Source: Anaeramoeba flamelloides (taxonomy: Eukaryota; Metamonada; Anaeramoebidae). From it: a stretch of 64,000 nucleotides of DNA. This document shows, one piece after another, positions 23,793 through 34,975 of this stretch. The notes beneath the pieces were generated by a model that searched no databases, was not told where the DNA came from, and worked only from the letters and a program-made list of their open reading frames with translations. The number at the start of each line of letters is the position of its first letter. The stretch's first letter is position 1. A program made the position numbers and the translations under genes. The stretch lies in NCBI GenBank assembly GCA_027625915.1, contig JANTQA010000036.1, forward strand, positions 5,911,001-5,975,000, given 5' to 3'.

Positions 23793-24325
23793 TCCCATTC
23801 CAAAAATTTGGACACATACGCAAAATCAAAAATGGGCAAAAAAAAACTCAATTTATTAAATTTTTCCTAATGTAATATAAAGCAACATTTAAGTAATCAA
23901 CTATTAATGTTTTCATAAGTAATCATTTTAATCCAAATAAAAGAAAAAAATCTAAAACTCAAAAATATAAATTAGTCTGTCCAAAATAAGGAAAGGAGTT
24001 TGTACAAAAAATGGATTGGTAGATTTGTTAAAATTTCACCAACAATGGTTGATCGATCAAATGATAAGATATATTGGAATAATTGTATGTATATTTTTCA
24101 ATTTAAGAAACTCAACAGTAACCATCTATCAACCATCATTAAAAAATTTTCAGATCATACAAAAAATGATTAAGTAACTGAAAAATTGAAATGAAAACAA
24201 AACAAAAAAGAAAAAAAAATGAAATAGTTTGGAAAATCAGTATTCTTTCGAAATTGAATTTAAAGTATAGTATAGTTATTCTTTCAATTATACAAACCGT
24301 GTCCAAAATTTTAGAATTTACTTTA
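23793..24325 (+). mobile_element. 530-bp MITE, TTCCAAAAATTTGGACAC family
   Basis: The left end CATTCCAAAAATTTGGACAC mirrors the right end GTGTCCAAAATTTTAGAA. The interior matches about 54430-54990 in the opposite orientation, including GGTTGATCGATCAAATGAT. Ends of this type are common in Tc1-like elements. No transposase can be read. Confidence 0.65.
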
Positions 24326-24440
24326 TTACTCATTTTCAATTTTTTTAAAAATCAATATCAACATCAAAATTTAATATTGAAAAAATTTCAAGGTAGCTTG
24401 GTACAGCTGTAATTACATTATTATGTATTCTAAACTTATA

Positions 24441-24662
24441 AGCTTAATTTCAAAAATAGAGGCAGATTTTTCATCAGAAAAAAATTAGCTTATTGTATTT
24501 TTTTTTTTTGAAAAATAATATATTTTACAACCGTTTTTTAGAGACAATAACGAATATTGATTAAAAAATAAAAATATAGTGTAATCATTGCATTTTTTAA
24601 AAAAAAATGAAAAAACAAAAAAATAATAATAAAAAATTTGCCACTAATTTTGAAATTTGGCT
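24441..24662 (+). mobile_element. 222-bp MITE, AGCTTAATTTCAAAA family, copy 1
   Basis: The termini AGCTTAATTTCAAAAATAG and (inverted) AGCCAAATTTCAAAATTAG are flanked by TA on both sides. Copy 2 is at 45466-45686, in the large intron, also flanked by TA. Non-coding. Confidence 0.8.
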
Positions 24663-25283
24663 TATATGGAAAATTATATTAAATAAATAAATAAAAAAGA
24701 TCTTTTAAAATTCAAGTTATTTTACAGCCTTTCCAAATTTTTGTGAATCATTCACACATTTATTCACAAAAATTTGAAAATAAAAAAAACTTGATCAATT
24801 AAAAAAAAAAACAAATTTTTTTTTAGTTCAACTATTATAACAGCATGAGAAAAAAAAATTATTTTTATTTCAGTTTAGATCGCCCATATCATCATATTTA
24901 ATGAGATCTCCTTTTTTTGATTCAGAAAATCGGGTCACAGTTTGAAGTGTGAATCTTATATACAATAAATAAATTGTGAACAATTTTTCTTTTGACCACC
25001 GATTCCAATCCAACTTTCAGAGAGCATTTCATGCAATCTAAAATTTTCTTTTTCATTGAGATTTTCACAATTTTATTTATAACTTTATTCACATTAGTAA
25101 TATTATTGGTAACAATATTCACAAACAAAAAAAAAAAATTCAAAACATAATTGAAAGTGGTTAATTTTTTTATTGTTCAAAACTAAGTAACAAATCAATT
25201 TTTATATTTTTTATTTTTTTGAATTAACAATTCAAAATGTTATTGTTTTTGTGAAAAATAAAAATTAAAATGAGAATATTGTG

Positions 25284-28200
25284 TTAAAAAATTAGTTTTA
25301 ATAAAAATTGATTTTTTGAATTTAATAGAAAATAATCGATTGTACTTTCAATAATATCAATTATCTCGTTGGTTAATAAACTTTTCTCAATATTGATAGA
25401 ATATAAATGTTTTATTATAATTTCCATCGAATCAAAAGTTTGTCCAGAATAATCATTAATTTGTTTCTCAGACATGTTCTCATTTATTGATAAAAACATC
25501 TTTCTATATAATTCACTTCTTGCTTGTAAAACTATTTTATGCACTTTAATTGGCTTATTTTCAACAATAATTAAATAATCTTTGGATTTTTCATCATTAT
25601 AAAGTTTTGATAAGGTTGTTTTTAAAGTATTATTTTTCAGATCTTGAACATTTATACCTAATGCTTCAAATATTTCTATTAATGGGTGTTTTAAAAAAAA
25701 TGATGATTCAGACGAAGAAGATGAATAAGATGATCCAAAGGAGGAAGAAGAAGAAGAAGAAGTCTTCTTTATTTCCTTTGGCAATTCATCAGTATAAACC
25801 CAATTTAAGAATTCATTTATATTTTTTTGTGAAAAATTTTTTTTCTTATTTTCAAGAATTGTTTTAATTTTTTCAAATGGCAAACCAATGCGAGTTTCAA
25901 TTAATAATTTATTACATTTAATTTCCATTATTGTGCCATTTGTAAATTCTTTTCTTACCCAGTAATTTTTAAAATCCAAAGATAATTGTTGAAAGTTAAT
26001 TTTTGAAAAAGCAAACTTGATTAAAAATTGATTATCATTGAGATAATAATTCTCCAATAATATATCACTTACGGAATGAAATTCCTTTTCAATTTCTTCT
26101 CTATCTGAAAAAGAGAATTGTTGTATAACGTAATAATAAAATTTAAATTGAGTTTTTGCACCATATTTTAACAAGAGATAAACTAAATGGAAAATATTAA
26201 TATGTGTTGATAAATTATCTATTAATATACAAAGTGGGGTTTGTAAAGATTTATTTTGGCTATTAACATTTGCACCATTTGTTAATAATGTTTCTAATAA
26301 TTGTGGGGTTATTAATGAATTGTCACAAAGTAAATGAAGTGCAGTGTTATGACCTTGATCTTTTGAATTGATATCAAATTCACCAATTTGAATAGCATCC
26401 ATCAGCAATTCATTACTTATAAATTTATAATTACTACAAATGATATGCAGTAGTGTCGTCGCATTACCAGTCGATTTTGATGTTGATATTTTATTTATGT
26501 ATTTTGTTTGATTTTCATGATTCAAAGTAATATTTATAATATATCTTAATAAATTGACAAATTGTTCATTTTGATCTTTTAACTGTTTAGAATTGTTCAA
26601 AAAATATATAAAAGGTAAATTGCCAAATTTGTCTTTTATATTAAACTTGGCTCCATTTTTTGCAAACAATTGGAATAATTTAATGTTCATGGAACAAAAG
26701 GTGTTTTGACATAACGAATGAAGTGGTGTTTGGTCATATTGATTAAGAGAGTTTACATTAGCACCTTGGCGAAAAAATATTTGAATTAATTCTGGTGTTA
26801 AATCAGAGGAATGCCCACAAATGAAATAAAGAGCAGTTGAAATGCTTGCCTTATTTTGGCAATTGATCAATAAGTCTTTATGTTCATTTTGAATCTTAAA
26901 AAACATTTTTAGCAAATCGCTATTTGTATTCTTATTTTTGCAAATTAGGTGAAGAAGGTTTTCTTGGAAATTATTTTCATTGATGGATTTGCCATTAAAA
27001 TACATTTCAAGTAAATCTCGAGAAAGACTGTTATTTTGACAAAGATAAACAATTGGGGTTGATTTATTTTTATTTAAAAAGTTTACATTTGCACCCTTAT
27101 TGATCATGATCTTTAATAGTGCTTGTGTTATTTTCTCATTTTTACATAAAAAATGAAGTGGCGTTTCATTTTTGTAATTTGGAATATTAACACTGGCGCC
27201 CATGTTAATCAAAATGTTGAGTAATTCTGGTGTGATTTTTGGATTTTGACAAAGAAAATGAAGTGCTGTTTCTTTCTCAAAAGTCTTGGTATTTTGATAG
27301 TTTAGATCAACTTCATTAGATTCCACAAATAATTGTAGCCCCTTAATTGTTATATATCTACTTGTACAATATGTTAACAGAAATTGGTTTGATAAATTTG
27401 ATGATGATGATATTACTTTTTTTGGTTTTAATATATTATCAGACTTATTATTAACATTATTAAATTTATAATTTGTTTTATTTTTCTCATTATTCTTATT
27501 ATTGTTATTCTTATTATTTCCATTATAAAGAAACACTTTTATTGATTTGGTATTTATCTTGGGGTTGTTAATCAAATACCAAAAGGGTGTATAACAATTT
27601 TGATTTTGGTTATAAACTTGTGCCCCCTTTGTAATTAACGTTGATATTAATTCACGAATATTATTCAAATGGTGGTTTTTGCATATAAAATGCATCGCAT
27701 TCATTCCAGAACTATTTTGATAATTAATATCAACCCCATTATTAATCAAAATATTCAGTAATTCTGGTGTTATTTGTGGGTTTTGACATAGGCTATGAAG
27801 AGCTTCTTCTTGAATGAAATTATCATTCAAAGATTTAAAGTTATTATCGTGACAACCCTTATGGATGAAGATCTTTAGTAAATCTGGGGATATTGATGTG
27901 TTTTTACATAAAAAATGAAGTGGTGTTTCATTTTTGTAATTGGGGATATTAACATTGGCACCATTATTAATCAAAATGTTGAGTAATTCTGGTGTTATTT
28001 GCGGGTTTTGACATAGGCAATGAAGTGCTGTTTTGTTGTACGGATCAAGATATTTCACTTGACAGCCATTGTTAATCAAAACAATAACTGCTTTGGGGGT
28101 GATTTTTTCATTCAAACATAAGAAAGGGAGGGCTGACTGGATACTGTCTGTTGAAAACTTCACAGTCATCCCAGCGCTATGGTTGAAATAAATCTTGAGT

Positions 28201-29267
28201 AATTCTGATGTAATTTTTGGATTTTCACATAATACATCAAGTGCACGTTTCCCAAGAGTGTCAATATAATTCAGATCGAATCCTTGCAATTTGGAATATT
28301 CGAGAAACATTTCCAATAAATCTGGAGTTATACTTGTATTTCGACAAAGATAATAAAGTGAATTACCATCTTTTTTCTTTGTGGTACGGTTTTTTGTTCT
28401 TTTGTTCTTTAGGTCTACTTTCCGTGAAGCACTACTTAGCAAAATTTTTAATAATTGGGTCGTAATTTTCGGATTTTTGCATAATAAATGTAATGGTGTA
28501 TCACCATAAAAGTCTGCAGATTCAAGCACACATGTCTGGTAATTATTCGTTTGATCTATCAGCATCTTGAGTGACTTTGGTGATAGACTTTCATTTTGGC
28601 ATAGTAAATGAATACACGTTTCCTGATTGGAATTGGCAATGAGAGGATCTGCCCCATTCTCGAGCAAAACCTTGAGCAAATCTGGTCTTGTTTTTCTGTT
28701 TTTGCAAAGGAAGTGAAGAGGTGTTGATCCATTCAACTTCTCTTTTATATGAAGCTCATATTTCGTTTTTGAATAATCCAAGACAAGTTCCAAGATTTCT
28801 TTCGTTACATTTTCATTTTGACAAAGTAAATGTATGGCTTTGTTCCCGCCAAAGGGATCAAAAAACGCATTCACAATCTTCCTTTTGTTTTCATTTTCAT
28901 TCTCACCCTTGTTGCCTACTCTTCCTTCTATGCTTGCGAAATTCAAACCAATTTTTTTTTTGATCATTAATTCCAAGAGATCTTGACTTAAATTTCGATT
29001 CAAATAAAGCTTTGCTATTGGCGAAGAGTGTATGCCCTTACTGTATAGATCAGCACCTTTGTCAACCAGAATTTCAAGGATTTCACAAGTAATGTTTTCA
29101 TTCTGGCAAACTAAAAGTGGTAGATTTGTTTTGTGAGTTATGCCCTTGTAGTTGATATTGTCAATCTCTTTTACAAACTGTTTTAATTGATCTTCATCTA
29201 GAGATTCAATTTTATCATATTTTTGGACAAGTAACGTTGTTTTTAAACTTTCGAGAAAAATATTCAT
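25284..29267 (-). CDS. Ankyrin-repeat protein with C-terminal BTB tail
   Basis: A 1327-residue cytoplasmic protein. I begin it at the ATG at 29267 (MNIFLESLKTTLLVQKYDKI); the frame is open to an ATG at 29381, but that extra N-terminus is low-quality sequence. From about residue 25 to 1010 there are some 25-30 ankyrin repeats, many of the form TPLHFLCQNPKITPELLNIL followed by INNGANVN, with degenerate units and an Asn/Lys-rich insert near 27450-27530. The tail has a first BTB-like half (RIGLPFEKIKTILENKKKNF, then FLNWVYTDELP), a poly-Ser linker, and a clear BTB domain (KPIKVHKIVLQARSELYRKM, then DYSGQTFDSMEIIIKHLYS). BTB domains pair proteins and often recruit cullin-3 ligases, and ankyrin repeats bind partners; an adaptor role is inferred. 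The neighbouring LRR gene at 31862 carries a related tail. Some ankyrin units are nearly identical in DNA, so the array is probably still expanding. Confidence 0.9.
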   Translation of the reverse strand: MNIFLESLKTTLLVQKYDKIESLDEDQLKQFVKEIDNINYKGITHKTNLPLLVCQNENITCEILEILVDKGADLYSKGIHSSPIAKLYLNRNLSQDLLELMIKKKIGLNFASIEGRVGNKGENENENKRKIVNAFFDPFGGNKAIHLLCQNENVTKEILELVLDYSKTKYELHIKEKLNGSTPLHFLCKNRKTRPDLLKVLLENGADPLIANSNQETCIHLLCQNESLSPKSLKMLIDQTNNYQTCVLESADFYGDTPLHLLCKNPKITTQLLKILLSSASRKVDLKNKRTKNRTTKKKDGNSLYYLCRNTSITPDLLEMFLEYSKLQGFDLNYIDTLGKRALDVLCENPKITSELLKIYFNHSAGMTVKFSTDSIQSALPFLCLNEKITPKAVIVLINNGCQVKYLDPYNKTALHCLCQNPQITPELLNILINNGANVNIPNYKNETPLHFLCKNTSISPDLLKIFIHKGCHDNNFKSLNDNFIQEEALHSLCQNPQITPELLNILINNGVDINYQNSSGMNAMHFICKNHHLNNIRELISTLITKGAQVYNQNQNCYTPFWYLINNPKINTKSIKVFLYNGNNKNNNNKNNEKNKTNYKFNNVNNKSDNILKPKKVISSSSNLSNQFLLTYCTSRYITIKGLQLFVESNEVDLNYQNTKTFEKETALHFLCQNPKITPELLNILINMGASVNIPNYKNETPLHFLCKNEKITQALLKIMINKGANVNFLNKNKSTPIVYLCQNNSLSRDLLEMYFNGKSINENNFQENLLHLICKNKNTNSDLLKMFFKIQNEHKDLLINCQNKASISTALYFICGHSSDLTPELIQIFFRQGANVNSLNQYDQTPLHSLCQNTFCSMNIKLFQLFAKNGAKFNIKDKFGNLPFIYFLNNSKQLKDQNEQFVNLLRYIINITLNHENQTKYINKISTSKSTGNATTLLHIICSNYKFISNELLMDAIQIGEFDINSKDQGHNTALHLLCDNSLITPQLLETLLTNGANVNSQNKSLQTPLCILIDNLSTHINIFHLVYLLLKYGAKTQFKFYYYVIQQFSFSDREEIEKEFHSVSDILLENYYLNDNQFLIKFAFSKINFQQLSLDFKNYWVRKEFTNGTIMEIKCNKLLIETRIGLPFEKIKTILENKKKNFSQKNINEFLNWVYTDELPKEIKKTSSSSSSSFGSSYSSSSSESSFFLKHPLIEIFEALGINVQDLKNNTLKTTLSKLYNDEKSKDYLIIVENKPIKVHKIVLQARSELYRKMFLSINENMSEKQINDYSGQTFDSMEIIIKHLYSINIEKSLLTNEIIDIIESTIDYFLLNSKNQFLLKLIF

Positions 29268-31861
29268 CTTTATTTTGACTGGAGAGTTTTTTGAAAAAAA
29301 TAAAAAAAGACTTTTTTTTTCTTTTCTTGAAAAATAAAAAAATGAAATATTCCAATTTTCACAACTCCAACAACCGATCATAAAGTGGAATGATTAATTT
29401 TTTTAGTGATCTTATTTATTTTGAGCATTTGTTGATTAGAGTACAGGAAGTAGACCCTTTTTAATTTTTTCGAAAAATTTTTAATTGTTACACTTTAACT
29501 GAAAAAAGATTTGTTGAATGCCAGATGAAATTGAATCTTTGAAACCAAAATACCATTTGCTGCTCTATTTATGATTAGAGCCCAGACAAATTAGAATTGA
29601 ATCTTTTAATTTCCAATTTTTTTGAAAATTTTTTTTAACATTTTTCCTAAATTTGCTTTTGTTTTGGATCTCGAAATTTGTTGTTGGAAATTCTTGGAAT
29701 TAAACCATAGAATAAAACAGTAAAAGTAGACCTGAGGAGGTTTGTATTTCAAATGAAACTTTTCTTTTTTGAGGGCCAAATAACGCAAATGTCAATCAAC
29801 AGAAACTTTTTCAGTTAAGATTTGAGAAAAAAAAATAATTCAAATAAAAAATATTTTGCATAAACTAAGATTTTTTTGTTTTCTTTATCTTCTTCGTTTG
29901 TAAAAATCCAAACAATTAATTACCTTGAGGGTGCCCTGCCCTTTAACAATTTATTATTATTTTACATTCACTATTTTTTTAACAAAAGTGCTTTCACAAT
30001 TCTTTTTTCAAATACTTTTATCAAACGAATTTAAAAGAAAGAATAATCTACAGCCGTTTCAACTCAGGTGTGAATCGCACTCATTTGTTGAATGGTCGAG
30101 AAACATTTTAAATTGACTTTGAAGGTTTCCAAACCATTCAATGAATGAGTGCGATTCACACCTGAGTTGAAACAGCTGTCTAAAAGATTTGATAAAATAA
30201 TAGTATTATAATATTGAAATCAAAAAATATACCCTAAATATTCAAACTCAAAGAAATAGTAAATGCTGTTGTCAAAATAAAATGTACAGAAAAGTTTAAT
30301 CAGTGTTTCAAAATAAAAAGCATGTTTTTTTGTAAAAGAAGACCTATTCCTCAACCGATCCTAGTAACATGATAACAAACCCAAAATAAAAATGGTATTG
30401 GTTTTTCAAGGTTCTAATATTCAAATATAAATTATAAAAATGAAGGATCAAATTGGAAAATTTATCTTAGAAAATAGAGTAAATTTTTGGATTAAAATTT
30501 TATTATCAAAAATCAAAAATTTCAAAAAAATTGAGGATTTATTGAAAAAATTTCAATTTCTTACATTCCTAATTTAAATTTTACTAAAAATATCAAGGAT
30601 TTTAGTTTCAAAATTTATTTGAAATTTGGTATACTATTGGGTGGTGAATTGTATTTTGAGTTGGGACAACAAGAAAAAAAGCAGGGATTTTATTTTATGA
30701 AATAGAGATTATATTTGCTGTATATGTATTATTTTGATAACTGTAGGGTTAAAAAAAAATGCTGAAAATATTCAGAATTATTTGGAACTTTTTATAATTT
30801 TTTTGTGAAATAAATTGTCTTTAACCACAAGAATCCATTATAAAAATCGATTTTTTCCAAGAATAATTTAAAAAATATCCTATTTTCTTTAACAATTAGA
30901 ATCCATACCTGAATTTAAAATTGGAATTTAAAATTCATTTTGTTTATTCCTTATAAATAAAAGTTAATTTATTTTTCAAAAATTTAGAGAATTTCTCTCT
31001 TCAAATTCAAAATTAACAATAAAAATACAGAAAGTAAAAATTAATTTTATGAAATATTACAAAAATAAGAATATAAATGTAAAATTATTTTATTATTTTT
31101 ATCAGGTTAATTTTTTTATTTTTTTGATAAATTGATGATACTAAGAGATATTCATGACCATAATAATGTAAATATTTATTTTTTTTTGTGTAAAGAAATC
31201 AATTTGAATAATTCATTATTGTTCAGACTCTTGCACTTAAAAATTTAAAGAATGTATGAAACCCCTTTTAAGAAAAAACAAAAATTTTCATTAAAAAAAC
31301 CAATAAATATTTATACCAATTGTATAAATAATTTACAACTTACTGAAAATATCCAAGTCGTTACCTCCAAAATTGATTTGACCTTTGATATAAAATGGAT
31401 TCATTTATTTTTTTGTGTACTAAACCACAAGAGGAAACTGGTAAAGCTTTAATTTATAAAATTGATTTTTTGACTGTGTTATTCAAAAAAAATTCATTAT
31501 TTTCTCTTATTTAATATTATCAAAAATTCGGAAAATGTCCTTATTTCCTTTATTTAAAAAAACATTTTACCTAAAAATGCGTATTTTAATTATTAATCAA
31601 AAATGTAACAAAAATTTCAGAAAACGATTATTTTCATTTTTTACAATTCTCCATCTTTTTTTTTTTCTTTCATTTTTCTTCATTTTATTTCATTTCGAGA
31701 ATTTCAAATCTTTGTTTTAAAAAAATCAAAAAACTTGAAACACACCAAATCAAAAAGATTTCGAAAAACAAAAATATAAAAAAGAAAAAAAGAAAAAAAG
31801 AAAAAAAGAAAAAAAAAAGTTGTATTTTTTTTTGTAAAGTTTCTTTTTTAAGAAATTATTA
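29268..31861. other. Intergenic region between divergent ANK and LRR genes
   Basis: This 2.6-kb AT-rich gap must hold both promoters. It contains one 128-bp foldback MITE at 30051-30178 and an A-rich tract with spaced G residues at about 31775-31820, just before the LRR start. I see no other feature. Confidence 0.5.
30051..30178 (+). mobile_element. 128-bp foldback MITE, copy 1
   Basis: The arms of about 38 bases are near-perfect inverses: CAGCCGTTTCAACTCAGGTG at the left and CACCTGAGTTGAAACAGCTG at the right. The other copy, 54080-54206, is inserted the other way round (their interiors are reverse complements) and is flanked by TA on both sides. TA precedes this copy too. It is non-coding, and the close identity points to recent movement. 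Confidence 0.9.
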
Positions 31862-34800
31862 ATGAACCAAATGGACCTAAAAACAAGATTGTTTTGCAAT
31901 TTTAAAAGGTTTAAATCCAGTGAACAACCAGTTACCCACCTGAACATTCCGAAGAATTTAATTGGAAAATATGGAATGAAATATCTTAGTGAGGCCCTTC
32001 AAAGAAACCAAACAGTTACCCACTTGAATCTCAAATACAGCCAAATTAGAGACGAGGAAATGAAAGCTTTATGCAAATTACTCAATAGCTACCAAATCCT
32101 TACTGAATTGAATCTTTCTTGTAATGAAATTGGAGTCGAGGGAATAGAACTTTTAAGTGGTGTCCTTCAAACAAACCAAACTCTTACCGACTTGGATCTA
32201 TATGGTAATCGAATTGGAGCCGAGGGAATTAAATACCTTAGTTTAGCACTCAAGACAAACAAAGCACTTGCAAAATTGGGTCTTGGGAAAAATCAAATTA
32301 GGGACGAAGGAATGAAATCTCTAAGCGAAGCCCTAAAGACAAACCAAACCATTACCCACTTAAATTTATATAGTAATCAAATTGGAACCGAGGGAATGAA
32401 AGCACTCTTTGAAGCCTTAAAAGTCAATCAAACCCTTACCGACTTGAAAATTTCTGGTAATACCCTTGGAAAAGGGATAAGATCCTTAGGTCGATCCCTC
32501 ATAGTCAACCAAACCCAAACCGACTTGAATCTTAATGAAAAATCAATATGTGTAAATGAAGCAATTAAATCTTTAATTGAGGCCCTAAAGGCAAACCAAG
32601 CACTTACTGTATTGTATCTAGATGATAATCAAATTAGGGACGAAGGAATGAAATACTTAAGTGAGGCCCTAAAGACAAACCAAACACTTACCAAATTGGA
32701 TCTTGGTAGGAACCTAATTATGGACGAAGGAATTAAATCTTTGAGTGAGGCACTGAAAGTAAACCAAACCCTTACCAAATTGAATCTTTTTGCGAATCGA
32801 ATCCTCGCCAAAGTAATGAAATCTTTGAGTGAGGCACTAAAAGTCAATCAAACACTTACCCAATTAGGTCTTGGTGGGAACAAAATAGGGGCCCAGGCAA
32901 TGGAGTCTTTAAGCGAAGCGCTAAAAGTAAACCAAACCCTTACCGACTTGAATCTTTCTAATAATCAAATTAGAGCCGAAGCAATGGAATCTCTTATTGA
33001 GGCCCTAAAAGTAAACCAAACGGTTACTAACTTGAATCTTTGTCGGAATCGAATAGGAACCAGGGCAACCAAAGCTTTAGGTGAAGCGCTAAAAGTCAAC
33101 CAAACAGTTACCCACTTGAATTTATATAGTAATAAAATCGGAACCGAGGGAATGCAAAACTTAAGTGATTCTTTAAAAGTAAACCAAGCACTTACTAAAC
33201 TGAGTATTGGTAGGAACCAAATAGGGACCCAGGCAATGGAGTCTTTAAGCGAAGCGCTAAAAGTCAACCAAACCCTTATGGACTTGAATCTTTCTGAGAA
33301 TGAAATTGGATCTGAAGGAATCAAATATCTAAGTGAAGCACTAAATGAAAACAATTCAATTACCCAATTGGATCTTTCTTTTATTTATAATCAGTTATCT
33401 TATGGATATAAACAAGATCAAGAAATTGCTTTTCAAAAATTTATACCATCCTTAGAAATTAATACATCTATTATCAAATTATCTCTTGTGGGAAATATTA
33501 TTAATGAAAAAGATAAAATCAAAATGCAAAATTTAATTGAAAGAAATCTAAATTTTCAAAAAAAGTTAACTAAATCAGTCAAAGATGGAAATTTACAATT
33601 ATTCCAAGAATTAATTCAAATTGAGAAAATACCCTTAATATGCCAATCACCTTCTTCATATGGAATAGATAGCCCAAATAAACAAGAAGAAAACACAATT
33701 TTCCATACGGCTATTTCTCAGAATCAAACAGAATTTCTATTTTATTTGTTATTTGCAAATAATGAAAAAACAGATCAAGAAATTATTGAAAAAAGAAATC
33801 TTTTATTGAATTTCAAAAATCCAACAACAAAAAAAAGTGCAATTGATTTGTTAAATCCAAATGAAATTTTAATCCATGATTTTAAAAATTATTATAATCA
33901 ATTTATTTCAATTTCTTCTTCATCTTCATCATCTGTATCTTCTTCGTCATGTTTCAATAATACTAAATTATCAAATAATTTCCCAAATAAATTAATTGCA
34001 GAAGAAGAAATAATCTTGATGAGAATTGGGAAAGAATGGGAAACAATTAAAAATGAATTCAAAAATAAATTAACTCAAAAGCAAAAACAATTATTTTTAA
34101 AATGGTTATATATCCCTGTTTCTTTTAATTTTAAAGAAAAGCAAATAATTCTTGAAATTTTCAAATTCTTATATCTTTTTCAATTTGAGAAAAAGGAAAA
34201 GAACTCCTATAAGATTCAAAAAACAAATCAAATAATAATAATAAACAGCTTTCAGAATAAAGAAAATGGTGAGAAAAAAGAAGAAAAAGAAATAGAGAAA
34301 GAAGAAAAAGAAGAAAAACAAAAAGAAAAAGAAACGGGAATAACAGAAATCACCAAAACAGAAAATAAAACAGAGAACGAAAATGAAAATCAAGATAAGG
34401 AAGAAAAAAAAGAAACAGAAACAGAAACAGAAAAAGAAAAGGAAATTAAAAAAGGAAAATCTAATGATCTTAAAAATAATAATTATCAGAAAAATGATGA
34501 TCAGGAAAATGAAAAAGAAAAGGATAAAGTTAATCGAAAAAAAGAACAAGAAAAAAAAAAAGAAACTCAAATCAGGAAATATTTATTTTCAAATGAAAAA
34601 TTATTAAATGATTTCCAAAATTATATCAAAAAATATGAAAATTCTGAAAAAAAAGCTTTTCAAATCAACCTAAAAAAAAGAAAGAAGAAGAATGAAAATA
34701 AAAATAATTATTTTAAAATCAAATCAATTCAAATTAATAAATTTATTCTTTGTTTAAGATCAAATTTATTTCGAGATCTGATTTTAAACAGTTCTCCTTT

Positions 34801-34930
34801 ACAATTAGAAAAAGAAAAAGAAATCGAAAAAAAAAAAAAAAAAAAGGAAAAGGAAATGAAAAAAAAAAAAAAAAAAAGAAAAAGAAAAAGGAAAGGAAAA
34901 GGAAAAGGAAAAGGAAAGGAAAAGGGATGA
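31862..34930 (+). CDS. Leucine-rich-repeat protein, frame closes inside BTB-like tail
   Basis: An intronless frame of 1022 residues. Residues about 22-505 form some 17 leucine-rich repeats of 28 residues of the ribonuclease-inhibitor (RI) type, LxxLxLxxNxIxxEGMKxLSEALKxNQTLT, which bind proteins. About 540-660 is helical and ankyrin-like (NTIFHTAISQNQTEFLFYLL). A first BTB-like half follows (RIGKEWETIKNEFKNKLTQK, then FLKWLY), then a long Lys/Glu tract, then the start of a second BTB-like fold (IKSIQINKFILCLRSNLFRD). The frame then enters a run of A and G and stops at TGA 34928-34930. In the next frame the protein continues (see 34932-35528), so the real gene probably reaches 35528. The tail parallels that of the ankyrin protein at 25284. 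Adaptor function is inferred. The N-terminal start at 31862 follows a T-rich leader. Confidence 0.85.
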   Translation: MNQMDLKTRLFCNFKRFKSSEQPVTHLNIPKNLIGKYGMKYLSEALQRNQTVTHLNLKYSQIRDEEMKALCKLLNSYQILTELNLSCNEIGVEGIELLSGVLQTNQTLTDLDLYGNRIGAEGIKYLSLALKTNKALAKLGLGKNQIRDEGMKSLSEALKTNQTITHLNLYSNQIGTEGMKALFEALKVNQTLTDLKISGNTLGKGIRSLGRSLIVNQTQTDLNLNEKSICVNEAIKSLIEALKANQALTVLYLDDNQIRDEGMKYLSEALKTNQTLTKLDLGRNLIMDEGIKSLSEALKVNQTLTKLNLFANRILAKVMKSLSEALKVNQTLTQLGLGGNKIGAQAMESLSEALKVNQTLTDLNLSNNQIRAEAMESLIEALKVNQTVTNLNLCRNRIGTRATKALGEALKVNQTVTHLNLYSNKIGTEGMQNLSDSLKVNQALTKLSIGRNQIGTQAMESLSEALKVNQTLMDLNLSENEIGSEGIKYLSEALNENNSITQLDLSFIYNQLSYGYKQDQEIAFQKFIPSLEINTSIIKLSLVGNIINEKDKIKMQNLIERNLNFQKKLTKSVKDGNLQLFQELIQIEKIPLICQSPSSYGIDSPNKQEENTIFHTAISQNQTEFLFYLLFANNEKTDQEIIEKRNLLLNFKNPTTKKSAIDLLNPNEILIHDFKNYYNQFISISSSSSSSVSSSSCFNNTKLSNNFPNKLIAEEEIILMRIGKEWETIKNEFKNKLTQKQKQLFLKWLYIPVSFNFKEKQIILEIFKFLYLFQFEKKEKNSYKIQKTNQIIIINSFQNKENGEKKEEKEIEKEEKEEKQKEKETGITEITKTENKTENENENQDKEEKKETETETEKEKEIKKGKSNDLKNNNYQKNDDQENEKEKDKVNRKKEQEKKKETQIRKYLFSNEKLLNDFQNYIKKYENSEKKAFQINLKKRKKKNENKNNYFKIKSIQINKFILCLRSNLFRDLILNSSPLQLEKEKEIEKKKKKKEKEMKKKKKKRKRKRKGKGKGKGKEKG

Positions 34931-34975
34931 GGAAAAAGAAAAAGAAAAAGAAAAAGAAAAAGAAAAAAGAAAAAG
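34825..34975 (+). repeat. Purine-only microsatellite inside the LRR gene
   Basis: About 150 bases almost wholly of A and G (AAAAAG and GGAAAA units with homopolymers up to about 18 A) coding for Lys/Glu/Gly/Arg. Length changes here would shift the frame, and the flanking frames do differ by one base. Confidence 0.8.

Larger units (their letters stand above)
19439..25283. other. Gene-free repeat-bearing region
   Basis: Between the phosphoesterase and the ankyrin gene there is no credible coding frame. Repeats: a perfect-looking palindrome at 20521-20604, a 520-bp MITE at about 20850-21372, TTAAGGG-type ends at 19786 and 23403, a 530-bp MITE at about 23793-24325 and a 222-bp MITE at 24441-24662. 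The two TTAAGGG ends are followed by similar 110-base stretches, implying truncated copies of one element. Confidence 0.6.

Noticed and set aside
34169-34570. Poly-Phe minus-strand frame over the LRR gene
   Set aside because: Direct antisense of the Lys/Glu tract.
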